A stretch of 64,000 bases of DNA from contig JAPPES010000094.1 of the NCBI GenBank assembly GCA_028824125.1, positions 1-64,000 of the forward strand, in the 5' to 3' direction. This document shows positions 43,362 to 52,600 of this stretch, piece by piece. The translations under genes and the position numbers were made by a program. The first letter of the stretch is position 1; every line of letters begins with the position of its first letter. Below the pieces are notes generated by a model, which worked only from the letters and a program-made list of their open reading frames with translations, did not search any database and was not told the origin of the DNA. Source of the stretch: Candidatus Poribacteria bacterium (GTDB lineage Bacteria; Poribacteria; WGA-4E; WGA-3G).

Positions 43362-44780
43362 TTACTCCCCCATAGTTATATTAGACCAATAATTAGACCA
43401 GTCTTCACCTTTCGTAGGGAGACTTTTAGATTTAAGAAATTTGAGTATTGCATCTCGACATAAGTCCCGTGATTTTGTGATAAATTCTGTTCTGTCAAGA
43501 TTAGTTGCGTTTCTAATTTTGTTATCCTTGATATTTTCACCATGAACGGAACTTGAAGATTGGTCATAGAAAGTTCTAAAAAACTTGTGCAGTTTTTTCC
43601 TCTGTTCTACACCTTTACCCAGGTGCCAAGCAGCACGATTGGATAACCGAAACCCTGCTTCTCCTTTGTTGCCGTCCTCTAAATAAAGTGCTTCAAATGC
43701 TATTCGCAGATCAATCATTTTATCAATTGGATTGCCAGTAGAGAAAACACTCGACCATCTCTTAATTGCTCTGTATATGTTTTTGGGAACTTCCAATCTA
43801 TTAACCGACTTAAATAGATTTTCAGGAACGTGCGAATCTAATTTATTAAAGATATACTTGAATTCGGCTACTTGATCAATACCGAAAGTTTTATTGATTC
43901 TAATGGATGTGTTACCACCATATCCCGATGATCCAACAGCATTCGTATTAGTGAGTTTACGCGGATCGTGGAAAACCCACGATGTAGAAATTATAACATC
44001 AGTATTTAGAACTAAGGATAATGCTAATCGGAATCTCTCAAAAAATCGGTTATAAGGTTCGTTTAAATTGATTTCCCCGACTTTAATACGGAGAGATTGA
44101 AGTGATACATCTTCTGCTAATTGAGAAGGTTTAAAAAATATCGGTGACACAGTACAATTACTTACAAGTAACGTTTTACCTTTGATACACTCCCAATTTA
44201 TCAAGTCAGATTGTTTTTTTAAGAGGTCTTCGGACATCGTAGAAAACAATTTATAAAATTTATTGATTTCCTTATCCGACTCAGAGATATACTTAGGAAT
44301 AGGAATAAGCCATATTCCATCAAAGATTTGTATGTCCTGATTCACCTCTATGCCGTTAAGTGAGTTATAGTGTTGAAAAGATTCAACTTTCTCTGTCAAA
44401 CATCTATTAAATTCATTTACAGCATATTCGATATTACAAATAGCAAGCTTTAGTAGCTGTGTTTGTAGATAATGGAATTCACACTGTTTTAAAGAAGGTG
44501 CTGTTATTCCGATGTGATCATCTACATTTACGTATTCTGATAGTTCAGATTTCATAAAATTTAGAAGATCAACGTTTATTGACTTTTCGGTAATATAAGG
44601 TTGTAACCAATGAGTACGGCTCGGAATCGGAAATAGGACTAATTTGAAATCTTCACATAAATGCCGTTTATATTCATCTACATCCATGTCAGATACACGC
44701 GAACTTATTTTTCGGACTCCCACATTTTGTATAGCCTCAGATAGCAATTGCTCCAGCTCTTGTTTTTTATCTTCAGTCAT
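43362..44780 (-). CDS. ApeA-like HEPN domain protein
   Basis: A 472-residue protein. The C-terminal third, MIDLRIAFEALYLEDGNKGE ... AGFRLSNRAAWHLGKGVEQR ... FRTFYDQSSSSVHG, matches the Apea-like HEPN domain, in which an Rx4-6H motif forms an RNase centre. Here the Arg position is Ser (SSSSVHG), so catalysis is doubtful. The N-terminal part is an unassigned alpha/beta region. AT-rich relative to neighbours. HEPN/ApeA proteins are linked to abortive anti-phage responses; a role here is inferred. Confidence 0.7.
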   Translation of the reverse strand: MTEDKKQELEQLLSEAIQNVGVRKISSRVSDMDVDEYKRHLCEDFKLVLFPIPSRTHWLQPYITEKSINVDLLNFMKSELSEYVNVDDHIGITAPSLKQCEFHYLQTQLLKLAICNIEYAVNEFNRCLTEKVESFQHYNSLNGIEVNQDIQIFDGIWLIPIPKYISESDKEINKFYKLFSTMSEDLLKKQSDLINWECIKGKTLLVSNCTVSPIFFKPSQLAEDVSLQSLRIKVGEINLNEPYNRFFERFRLALSLVLNTDVIISTSWVFHDPRKLTNTNAVGSSGYGGNTSIRINKTFGIDQVAEFKYIFNKLDSHVPENLFKSVNRLEVPKNIYRAIKRWSSVFSTGNPIDKMIDLRIAFEALYLEDGNKGEAGFRLSNRAAWHLGKGVEQRKKLHKFFRTFYDQSSSSVHGENIKDNKIRNATNLDRTEFITKSRDLCRDAILKFLKSKSLPTKGEDWSNYWSNITMGE

Positions 44781-45626
44781 TTTCTTCTTAATCCTTCTTG
44801 GGTAAATCTATCTCTATACTAATAACAACAATCTCAAATCTAAAACTACCTTGTTTTTGTCCAATAGGTGTAGGAAACCATACGTACTCTAATCACGCAC
44901 AAACCTACACACCCATTGAGAAAACAACACCTTAAAAGGTCTCAAAGAACTTCTACACACCTTTGAGGCGAAAAGGCAACCAAAACCGCGATTTTTATCG
45001 CTTTTCCCAGCACGAAAGATGCCTTGAAAAAGTTGATGTCCAGTTATGATAAGGGTTTCAAAGGTAGAGGGTTGTGATTTGAGACCTTTTGACCTCTCTT
45101 GAAAGCAGATGGGAACTGGGATTGATAGTCTTTCGGCGTTCCACGCTAACGTATGCGTTCTAAATGTGCGATGCATGAATCTTGGTCTGGAAAGCGTTCC
45201 ATGACTTCTATTAAATTCATGCCCAAACTCCTTTGTGTTTCAAAAGGAGTTGTATTATTTCTGCTAATTTTGCTGTAATACAAAGGGCTATTATAGAAAG
45301 TAAATACAACTCAAATTTTCTGTATTGTATAGCGGAATTGCCGCGCCTCTTTTAACCACCTATCTTATAGCATTTTTTGATAAACAAAATCAAGCGAAAA
45401 CCTACTAATTACAAGGATTTAAAGTGATTTTTCAAGAACTTTTTTCAATCCCAAAACTACTAAGTGCGAAAAAATAAGAAATCAGTTTTAGGTCGCAAGT
45501 GCATTTTTTTCTGGAATTATTGCATCTTACACACTATAACTATGCAAATTCAATGGAAATAGGGAGTTACCAACTACCCATTTTGTCATTATCCAATTCC
45601 CATTGCTCCACGAAGGGAGTTCTATC
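44781..45626. other. Intergenic region without a recognised gene
   Basis: About 850 bp of mostly AT-rich DNA. The open frame across 44889-45176 does not look protein-like. The only structured item is a 9-bp hairpin at 45227-45250 (AACTCCTTT/AAAAGGAGTT), possibly a weak terminator. Nothing else supported. Confidence 0.5.
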
Positions 45627-45827
45627 ATGACTGTCGAAACCAAGATAAATGAAAGCGGTCAACATTATTTAGATGTTCCGATGTCAACCGAAGCAAGATC
45701 TGATGCTCAGTTTGAACAATACCTTGATGATCTTTTAGACCTATATCTAAAATATCCATCATGGATTTCAGTTTCACTATTCTTGTTCCTTATACGTGTA
45801 AAGTCAAAACTAAATGAATTTGACTAA
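45627..45827 (+). CDS. Small hypothetical protein (66 aa)
   Basis: ATG 45627 has GAAGGGAG upstream, better than the frame's earlier TTG-type start. Acidic N-terminus, then DAQFEQYLDDLLDLYLKYPS and a hydrophobic WISVSLFLFLIRVKSKL segment. No family recognised. Convergent with the RND pump gene. Confidence 0.45.
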   Translation: MTVETKINESGQHYLDVPMSTEARSDAQFEQYLDDLLDLYLKYPSWISVSLFLFLIRVKSKLNEFD

Positions 45828-45880
45828 TCACAATATAACAATATGGAAATGCGTGGAAAAACCATGCATTCCTTCACAAT

Positions 45881-48800
45881 TTATTCCTTTGACATATCCG
45901 AGGCATCCGCGTCCTGAGATCGGTTAGAAAATCGTTCAAGTATCACATAAAGCACAGGAATAATCGTCAATGTGCAGGCGGTCTGAACGATAATCGCCCC
46001 GATTTCTACACCCGCTAAGGTTGCCCGCATAATCGCCGTCCCACGATCGCCGAGTGTCTGCGGGAACATACTGATAACAATCGTCAAATTCGTCATGATG
46101 ATCGTCCGCAGTTTTAGCGGACACGCCTTCAGCAGTGCCTCTTTGATGGGCAGTCCTTCTTCTCGGAAGATGCGCGTCTGATCGAGGAGCAAAATTGCGT
46201 CGTTGACGACAATCCCGATCAACATAATCAGCGCGAGGAGCGAAAAGATATTAATGCTCAATCCGAAGAGCGACATCGACAGCACCGCCCCGACAAATCC
46301 CAACGGGAGCGTGAGCATAATCGTAAACGGGTGACGGTAAGAGCCTAAGAGGGCGGCAAGTAACATGTACGTCAGGATGATGGCTTGAACCAACGCCACC
46401 CCGATGGCTTGAAAAGATTCGGCTTGCTCCTCAGCATCACCCCCCATACGAATCCCGTAACCCGGCGGTAACGCAATCTGATTAACTTGCTGCTGAATTT
46501 GTCGAGTGACGGCCCCAAGGGAACCGGTGATAATGTTCGCTTCGACAACAAACAGTCTTTGTTTGTTTTTGCGCGCGATTTGCGTTTCACCGGATCGCTC
46601 AATGAGAGTTCCCAATGCAGACAACGGGACCAACCCCTTTTGGGTTCGGATCAGGACGCGGTCAACATGCTCAGCGATGCTTACATCTGCCTTTGCCAAT
46701 TGAACCCGAATGTCGTACGCTTCGTCTCCTTCTTGATATGTGGAAGCGACTGCGCCTGTGAGGCTGTAGTTCAAGACTTGTCCAATCTCCGCTACGGTGA
46801 TGCCGTAATCTTTCAACCGGTTGCGGTCCGGGAAAAAGGTGAGTTCGGGTTTACCTGTTCGGACGGTGGTTTTCGTCTCGACTAATTCGGGCATATTGTC
46901 CACGATACCCTTGACTTGATTGGTGATTTCAGTGAGTTTCTCTGTTTCACTGCCTAAGAGCTCAATTTTGATGTCCGCGCCACCTGGGAGCCCCCCAGTG
47001 CCGGGAAGCACCTGTTGCCGAATGACACCGGGAAATTTACCTTCCAAGACCGCTCGGAGTTCGTCATTCACCTCAAGGATATGCTTTTTATGTCCCTTGG
47101 GCAAAACCACCAGCAACTCGGCATACTCAACACCCTCGTTTGCCCGACCACTTCGGCCAATCTTCGTCAAGACATCTTCGACTTCAGGCGAGGCTTTCAG
47201 GACAGCTTCCATCTCTAACGTCATCTCATCTGTCTCAGCTAAAGTCGTTCCAGGCGGCAGTTCGACATTGATAATGATGAAATCGCCATTGGATTTGGGC
47301 ATAAATTCGCTGCCCAACGTGCTTGCTAAGAGTACTGAACCCACGATCAGCAGAATGGCAACTAACAGGTTTACCCAAAGATATCGCAGTGACCAGCCGA
47401 GTATCCTCGCATAGCCGTCTTCAAGGCGTTGCATACCCCGATTCCACAGCCGGAAGAAAGCGTTAGGTCGGTGATCCGCCGCTTTCGGTTTCAGGAGGTA
47501 GGCGGCTAACATCGGGGTCATCGTAAACGAGACCCAGAGTGAAAAGATCGTGGCGAAAACCACCGTTAACCCGAACTCGATGAAAAATGAGCCAACGATG
47601 CCGGACATAAAGGCAATTGGGATGAAAACGAAAATGTTTGTCATCGTCGAGCCGATTACAGCGATGGTAACCTCTTTCGTCCCTTCGACCGCTGCAACCT
47701 TCGCAGGCTCGCCCGCGTCCAAACGGCGCGTCACGTTTTCCAGAATGACGATGGCGTTGACGACGAGCGTCCCGATTGATAGCCCAAGACCGAGCATTGA
47801 CATGATGTTCAGCGTAAATCCGAAAGTACTCATCAGCAGGAACGCTGAAAGGATACACGTCGGCATCACAACCGCGACGATAATTGTCATTCGCAGATTG
47901 TGGAGAAAAAGGTAGAGGACAATTGAAGTTAAGATGATCCCGATAATAATATTCGTCTGAACATCGTTGACAGAATCTAAGATGTTGATGGATTCATCTT
48001 TAATCACTTCAATGCGGACATCACCAGGGAGCTGTGCTTCAAGTTCCTCAATCGTTTTACGAACATCATCGGCGAGTTTAATGGGCTGTGCGTCGCTGAG
48101 TTTGACAATACTCAGCGAAATTCCCTCTTTTCCACCATAGCGGGCAGTCATCCGCTTTTCCGCTAACGCATCATCAACTGAAGCGAGTTCCCCGAGCTTG
48201 ATTGCCCCGCCTGACTGGAGAAAAATGTCCAAATGATAGAGCTCACTGAGGCTTGTGAACTCTCCTTGCATGCGAACCGTGAATTCGTCTTTCGATTGGG
48301 TAATACGTCCAGCAGGCATCGATATATTTCCAACGTCTATTGCTCGGACGACATCCGTAATCGAAAGCCCATACCCTTTCAATCGCTCTTTGGAGAGGTT
48401 CACCTGAATCTCGCGTTTTTCGCCACCAAGAATGTCAACGCTCGCAATACCTTGTACCTGTGATAAGGTATCCTTCACGTCCTCGTCTGCTAACCGATAG
48501 AGTTCACGCAAAGGTTGGTCACCTGTGAGCATGAGCTCCATAATCGGAGAAGCCCCAAGGTCGAATTTTTCGACAATTGGCGGATCCGCGCCATCCGGCA
48601 ATCTCGCAAGCATCGCATCAACTTTATCTTTCACATCAATGTGGGCAAAATTGACATCGGTTCCAGACACAAACCGAATGGTAACAATTGAGATGCTATC
48701 CAGTGAGGAAGATTCAAGACTTTTGATACCACTAATTGTCGCGACGGCATCCTCAACCTCTCTGGTAATCTGGCTTTCAACCTCTTTGGGAGCCGCGCCC

Positions 48801-48955
48801 CGCCAGATCGTCCGGACGTTTACCACCGGAATATCAACTTCTGGGAAGAGATCCATCGTCAACGTTGAAAACGAGACAATTCCGAGGAAGATGAACACGA
48901 GATTCAGCATAACTGCAAGGACTGGATGTTCAACACAGATTTTTGCGAGATTCAT
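45881..48955 (-). CDS. RND-family efflux pump, HAE1/AcrB type
   Basis: A 1024-residue inner-membrane transporter of normal length. TM1 starts AKICVEHPVLAVMLNLVFIF, followed by periplasmic porter domains, IIVAVVMPTCILSAFLLMST and LGLGLSIGTLVVNAIVILEN (TM4-type region with the charged/small-residue relay), and the matching second half LLALIMLIGIVVNDAILLLD. Uses the proton gradient to expel substrates through the adaptor and TolC encoded upstream on the same strand. AGAAGGAA lies before ATG; the start is 3 nt after the stop of a 37-codon peptide gene. Confidence 0.92.
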   Translation of the reverse strand: MNLAKICVEHPVLAVMLNLVFIFLGIVSFSTLTMDLFPEVDIPVVNVRTIWRGAAPKEVESQITREVEDAVATISGIKSLESSSLDSISIVTIRFVSGTDVNFAHIDVKDKVDAMLARLPDGADPPIVEKFDLGASPIMELMLTGDQPLRELYRLADEDVKDTLSQVQGIASVDILGGEKREIQVNLSKERLKGYGLSITDVVRAIDVGNISMPAGRITQSKDEFTVRMQGEFTSLSELYHLDIFLQSGGAIKLGELASVDDALAEKRMTARYGGKEGISLSIVKLSDAQPIKLADDVRKTIEELEAQLPGDVRIEVIKDESINILDSVNDVQTNIIIGIILTSIVLYLFLHNLRMTIIVAVVMPTCILSAFLLMSTFGFTLNIMSMLGLGLSIGTLVVNAIVILENVTRRLDAGEPAKVAAVEGTKEVTIAVIGSTMTNIFVFIPIAFMSGIVGSFFIEFGLTVVFATIFSLWVSFTMTPMLAAYLLKPKAADHRPNAFFRLWNRGMQRLEDGYARILGWSLRYLWVNLLVAILLIVGSVLLASTLGSEFMPKSNGDFIIINVELPPGTTLAETDEMTLEMEAVLKASPEVEDVLTKIGRSGRANEGVEYAELLVVLPKGHKKHILEVNDELRAVLEGKFPGVIRQQVLPGTGGLPGGADIKIELLGSETEKLTEITNQVKGIVDNMPELVETKTTVRTGKPELTFFPDRNRLKDYGITVAEIGQVLNYSLTGAVASTYQEGDEAYDIRVQLAKADVSIAEHVDRVLIRTQKGLVPLSALGTLIERSGETQIARKNKQRLFVVEANIITGSLGAVTRQIQQQVNQIALPPGYGIRMGGDAEEQAESFQAIGVALVQAIILTYMLLAALLGSYRHPFTIMLTLPLGFVGAVLSMSLFGLSINIFSLLALIMLIGIVVNDAILLLDQTRIFREEGLPIKEALLKACPLKLRTIIMTNLTIVISMFPQTLGDRGTAIMRATLAGVEIGAIIVQTACTLTIIPVLYVILERFSNRSQDADASDMSKE

Positions 48956-48958
48956 ATC

Positions 48959-49072
48959 CTACACATTCCTTCTTTTTCGATTGCGAATCCAATTGAACAG
49001 TTTAAAGAACAGAACAAACATCCCTATCACAAAAGCCACAAATATAATCTCTGAAACACTGATACCTATCAT
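48959..49072 (-). CDS. 37-residue single-TM peptide upstream of the RND pump
   Basis: ATG 49072 with ATGGAGGAAATCTT upstream (strong Shine-Dalgarno). MIGISVSEIIFVAFVIGMFV then LFFKLFNWIRNRKRRNV: one transmembrane helix and a basic cytoplasmic tail. The stop is 3 nt from the pump start, so translation is likely coupled. Position and topology recall E. coli AcrZ, a 49-residue peptide that binds AcrB. No sequence homology is claimed. Confidence 0.6.
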   Translation of the reverse strand: MIGISVSEIIFVAFVIGMFVLFFKLFNWIRNRKRRNV

Positions 49073-49106
49073 AAGATTTCCTCCATCTTAAGAATGTGAA
49101 GTTATT

Positions 49107-49463
49107 TCAACGCAAATAGTATTTTTCGCCGTCTCTGATAATATACGCTTTCCATTGATCTCTCTTTTCAGCGTCCTCATTATACACCCGAAAGACCTGA
49201 CCTTCATAAGGACCACTGTCATACTTGATAAAATAGACACACCGGCCTGATGTATTGTCGCAGTGCGAATAACCGTACGAATTGCCGTCTGTATCGGACA
49301 GCGCAACGTTCTTAATCCCACACGATATTGGGGGTGCCTGCTGAATTGGGGGTGCAGGCTGATGCTGGAAAATAGAAATAAAGGTTCCACATCCGGTAAA
49401 ACACACGACGACCAGCAGCACCGAAAGCACGGGTTTTTCAACACAGATTTTTGCGAGGTTCAT
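49107..49463 (-). CDS. Small lipoprotein with a leader copied from an RND pump
   Basis: A 118-residue protein, TTAAAGGAAA upstream. Residues 1-20 (MNLAKICVEKPVLSVLLVVV) are nearly the N-terminus of the adjacent RND pump (MNLAKICVEHPVLAVMLNLV), also at the DNA level. A lipobox CFTGC follows, then a Pro-rich linker and a domain with CVYFIKYDSGPYEGQVFRVY ... YIIRDGEKYYLR. The latter resembles the lipoprotein at 58318. The fusion suggests recombination gave this lipoprotein gene a new start. Whether the mixed leader is processed is uncertain. Confidence 0.65.
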   Translation of the reverse strand: MNLAKICVEKPVLSVLLVVVCFTGCGTFISIFQHQPAPPIQQAPPISCGIKNVALSDTDGNSYGYSHCDNTSGRCVYFIKYDSGPYEGQVFRVYNEDAEKRDQWKAYIIRDGEKYYLR

Positions 49464-49492
49464 AAGTTAAAATTTCCTTTATGAGGCATCAA

Positions 49493-49605
49493 TCACTTCG
49501 GTTTCCAAAGAGCAATCTTATCATCGCGACTCCCAGATGCAAGCATTCCATTCTTTGAAAAATCAATGGCAGTGATTCCGTTTGTCGGTGCTGTACACGA
49601 TTGCT
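49493..49605 (-). pseudogene. WD40-repeat C-terminal fragment
   Basis: A start-less frame ends TAPTNGITAIDFSKNGMLAS, GSRDDKIALWKPK and TGA, a single terminal WD40 blade. It differs from the blades of the adjacent giant protein, so it is probably left from another WD40 gene. Confidence 0.6.
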
Positions 49606-49624
49606 TTCATTACGAAGTGTTCCT

Positions 49625-52600
49625 TTACTTTTTTATCAATAGTTTGCGTGTTGCTGTGAAATCGTCTGCGATGAGGGTATAAAAATAAACACCACTCGCT
49701 ACAGGTTCTCCCAACGTATTGCATCCATCCCAATACGCCGCGCGGCTTTTGCTCTGATACATTCCCGCGGGTTGAAACCCCAACGCCAATGCCCGAATTA
49801 ACGTGCCGTTTACCGCGTAGATGTGTAATGTTACCTCTGAGGGTTCAGACAGTTGATATGGTATCCATGTCTCCGGGTTGAATGGATTTGGATAGTTGGG
49901 CAATAGCGATGTTTCTTTGGAGATTAACGCTGATAGAAGTTGTTCAAGCATCAAGATCCCGCGTTGAGAGATGACATCCGTGAGGTTCGCGTGGTGTGCT
50001 TGTGTGAGCCAGTGTTGAACGTCTGCAGCGGTAAGTATACTCAGCGTCTGTAGGTGTGTTGCAGGCGCAGCTGCACCAGCCCCCATTCCAGCAGCGACTT
50101 TCACGAGGTCTTGGATATTGACAACGTCATCGCCGTTGACATCCGCTATATTTTCCCCTGTCTTTCCGAAGTTTGCCGATACCAATACCAAATCCAAAAT
50201 ATTCACTAAACCATCACCGTTGACATCTTCAGACGCTATTGGATCGGGTGAACGTTTATAGACAGCGTTTACGTCCGCTTCAATACCGACGAACATGCTC
50301 CACCCCCCTTCGTACTCGCTGATTTTCACCAATAATAGATTATCACCCTTTTTCAAATCAACGGTGAACCTGTCCTTATAATCCGTGGCACCGCGGTTTA
50401 TAGGGTTGTTATGGACGACTTCGCCGTTGAGCCAAACCTTGATAGAATCATCACTGCCGGCTCTCATCGTCACGTCGGACTGCGCCGTGGCAGATTCAAG
50501 CGTGATAAGGGCGTAAGACGAATGGTGATCTACATCGCCTTTACTCATGCCTATTTTATTCAGTAGGTCATTGATGTTATTACCACCAGTAAGGGAAATC
50601 TCCCCAAGTGTCCATACATAATTGCCAACGACGTCGCCTTCTTTGGCACCGTTTGTGGCAACATCCGCTTCCGTCACATTTCCACCACTGGCATCAGCAA
50701 GGGAATCCACATCTGTGGAATTTGCGCCACCTTGACCAGTCTCTGTCGGGGCAATCATCCAGAGCCAGGGACCCATAATCTTGTTTGGACCCGTTTCCAA
50801 AGTCGGACTCTGTTCAAGTAAAGTTTGGAAATCCCATAACAGAACCGTATTATCTTCACCGCTACTGGCAAGGGTCGTTCCATCAGGAGAAAACGCAACA
50901 GAGAGAACATGACCCGTATGCCCTTCAGAGATATTTTTGTATTCACCGGTCTGTGTATTCCACAAGCGTATAGTGTTATACCTTCCACAAGCGAGATACT
51001 GTCCATCCGGACTGAACGCAACAGGATTAATCCAATCTGTATAACCCGTGAGTGTTTTTTGGAGTTTTCCAGTTTGTAGATTCCACAAACGAATCGTACG
51101 ATCTCGGCTCCCACTGGCAAGCGTTTTCCCATCCGGGCTGAAGGCTAATGATCGAACCTCCTCTGTATGTCCGATGAGTGTTTTTTTCAGTCGTCCGTTG
51201 TCTGGATTCCATAACTTGATGGTTCCATCCCGACTGCCACTGGCAAGTGTCTGTCCATCTGGACTGAACGCTACGACTTCAACAACATTAGTATGTTCAG
51301 TGAGCGTTTCTTGAATTTGCCATGTATCCGTATTCCGCAACGAAATCATCCAGCCAGTCGCTCCATTAACAAGTGTTTGCCCATCTGGAGAGAAGGCTAC
51401 GGGTATGATCCAATTGTCATCTTCTGTGAGCTTCTTTACTTGTTTTCCGTTGTGTGGATTCCACAAGCGAATCGTTTCGTCTCCAGCTCCACTGGCAAGC
51501 GTTTCGCCGTTGGGACTGAATGCAATGTGCGTTATAGCCGCTCTATGTCCTATAAGGGTCGTTTCGAGTTGCTGGGTGTGTAGATCCCACAATCGAATAG
51601 TTTTATCCCAACTGCCACTGGCAAGCATTTGTCCATCCGGACTGAACGCTACACTCTGAACATAATCTGTATGTCCCCCAAAGATTGCTTTGGTTAGACC
51701 TGTTGCTACCTTCATAGGTTTTGACGATAGTTTTATATCTCCTAAGAGATATTCAAGAGAAGCAATCCCTTGCCGGAGTCTTGTATTTTCAACTTCAAGC
51801 TTCTTGGCATCGGTTAGCCATTTCTGCACATCTGTTGCGGTAAAAGTTTCAACAACTTCTCGAGGTAGAGAAGATATATTTCCCGCAACCAGGAGCAGAT
51901 CAAGCGTATTGACAACTCCATCCCCGTTGACATCCGCCGGATTTTTCCCACGTTGTCCGTAATGTGAGGCAATAGGTGTCAAATCTGAGATGTCCACAAA
52001 TCCATCTCTGTTAACGTCTAAGACGTTTTGGGCAAATACTGCTTCATCCAACTCGATAGGAAACGTTGCCCAAGTGATGTTCCCATTTACATCCATCATT
52101 TGAAGTGTAACTCTATCAACGATTTCTGCGGTTCTAATAGCGGATTCAACTGTGCCCGTTTTGCCGTTGAGTCGTTTACAGTCAAACAACCTGTAGGGTC
52201 CCCATCCAGCCCATTCAACCTCTTCTAAAATTGCTGGCACTAACAACTGAGCTTGATGAAGCCCATCGGGATCTGTTACTTTAAAATGGAGACTTATTGT
52301 ATCTTGATTATAATCCCTTACAGAAAGAAGTTGAATTTTCCCCGGCGTGTTTGGGGAGATTGGTCTGGTATTAAAGAAACGACTCACAGACAGCCACTCA
52401 GCAGCACATTTAGATAATCGGAACCCTCTCCCGCGACCTAAAACAATGTCTTCACCACCTTCTCGAAGATCATGCGATAATCCAAAGGCATGTGCGAGTT
52501 CATGGATTGGCACAATCAATGGATGGTTGTACCCACGATTATCTTTCAGACAGAACTCGGGGATTATGGCGGAACCTCCAAGAACTTCCTCCCCTTGTGT

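Noticed and set aside
44889-45176. A 95-codon minus-strand gene
   Set aside because: Composition is not protein-like (many Cys/Arg/Phe runs without family pattern), no ribosome-binding site, and it lies in otherwise gene-free AT-rich DNA.
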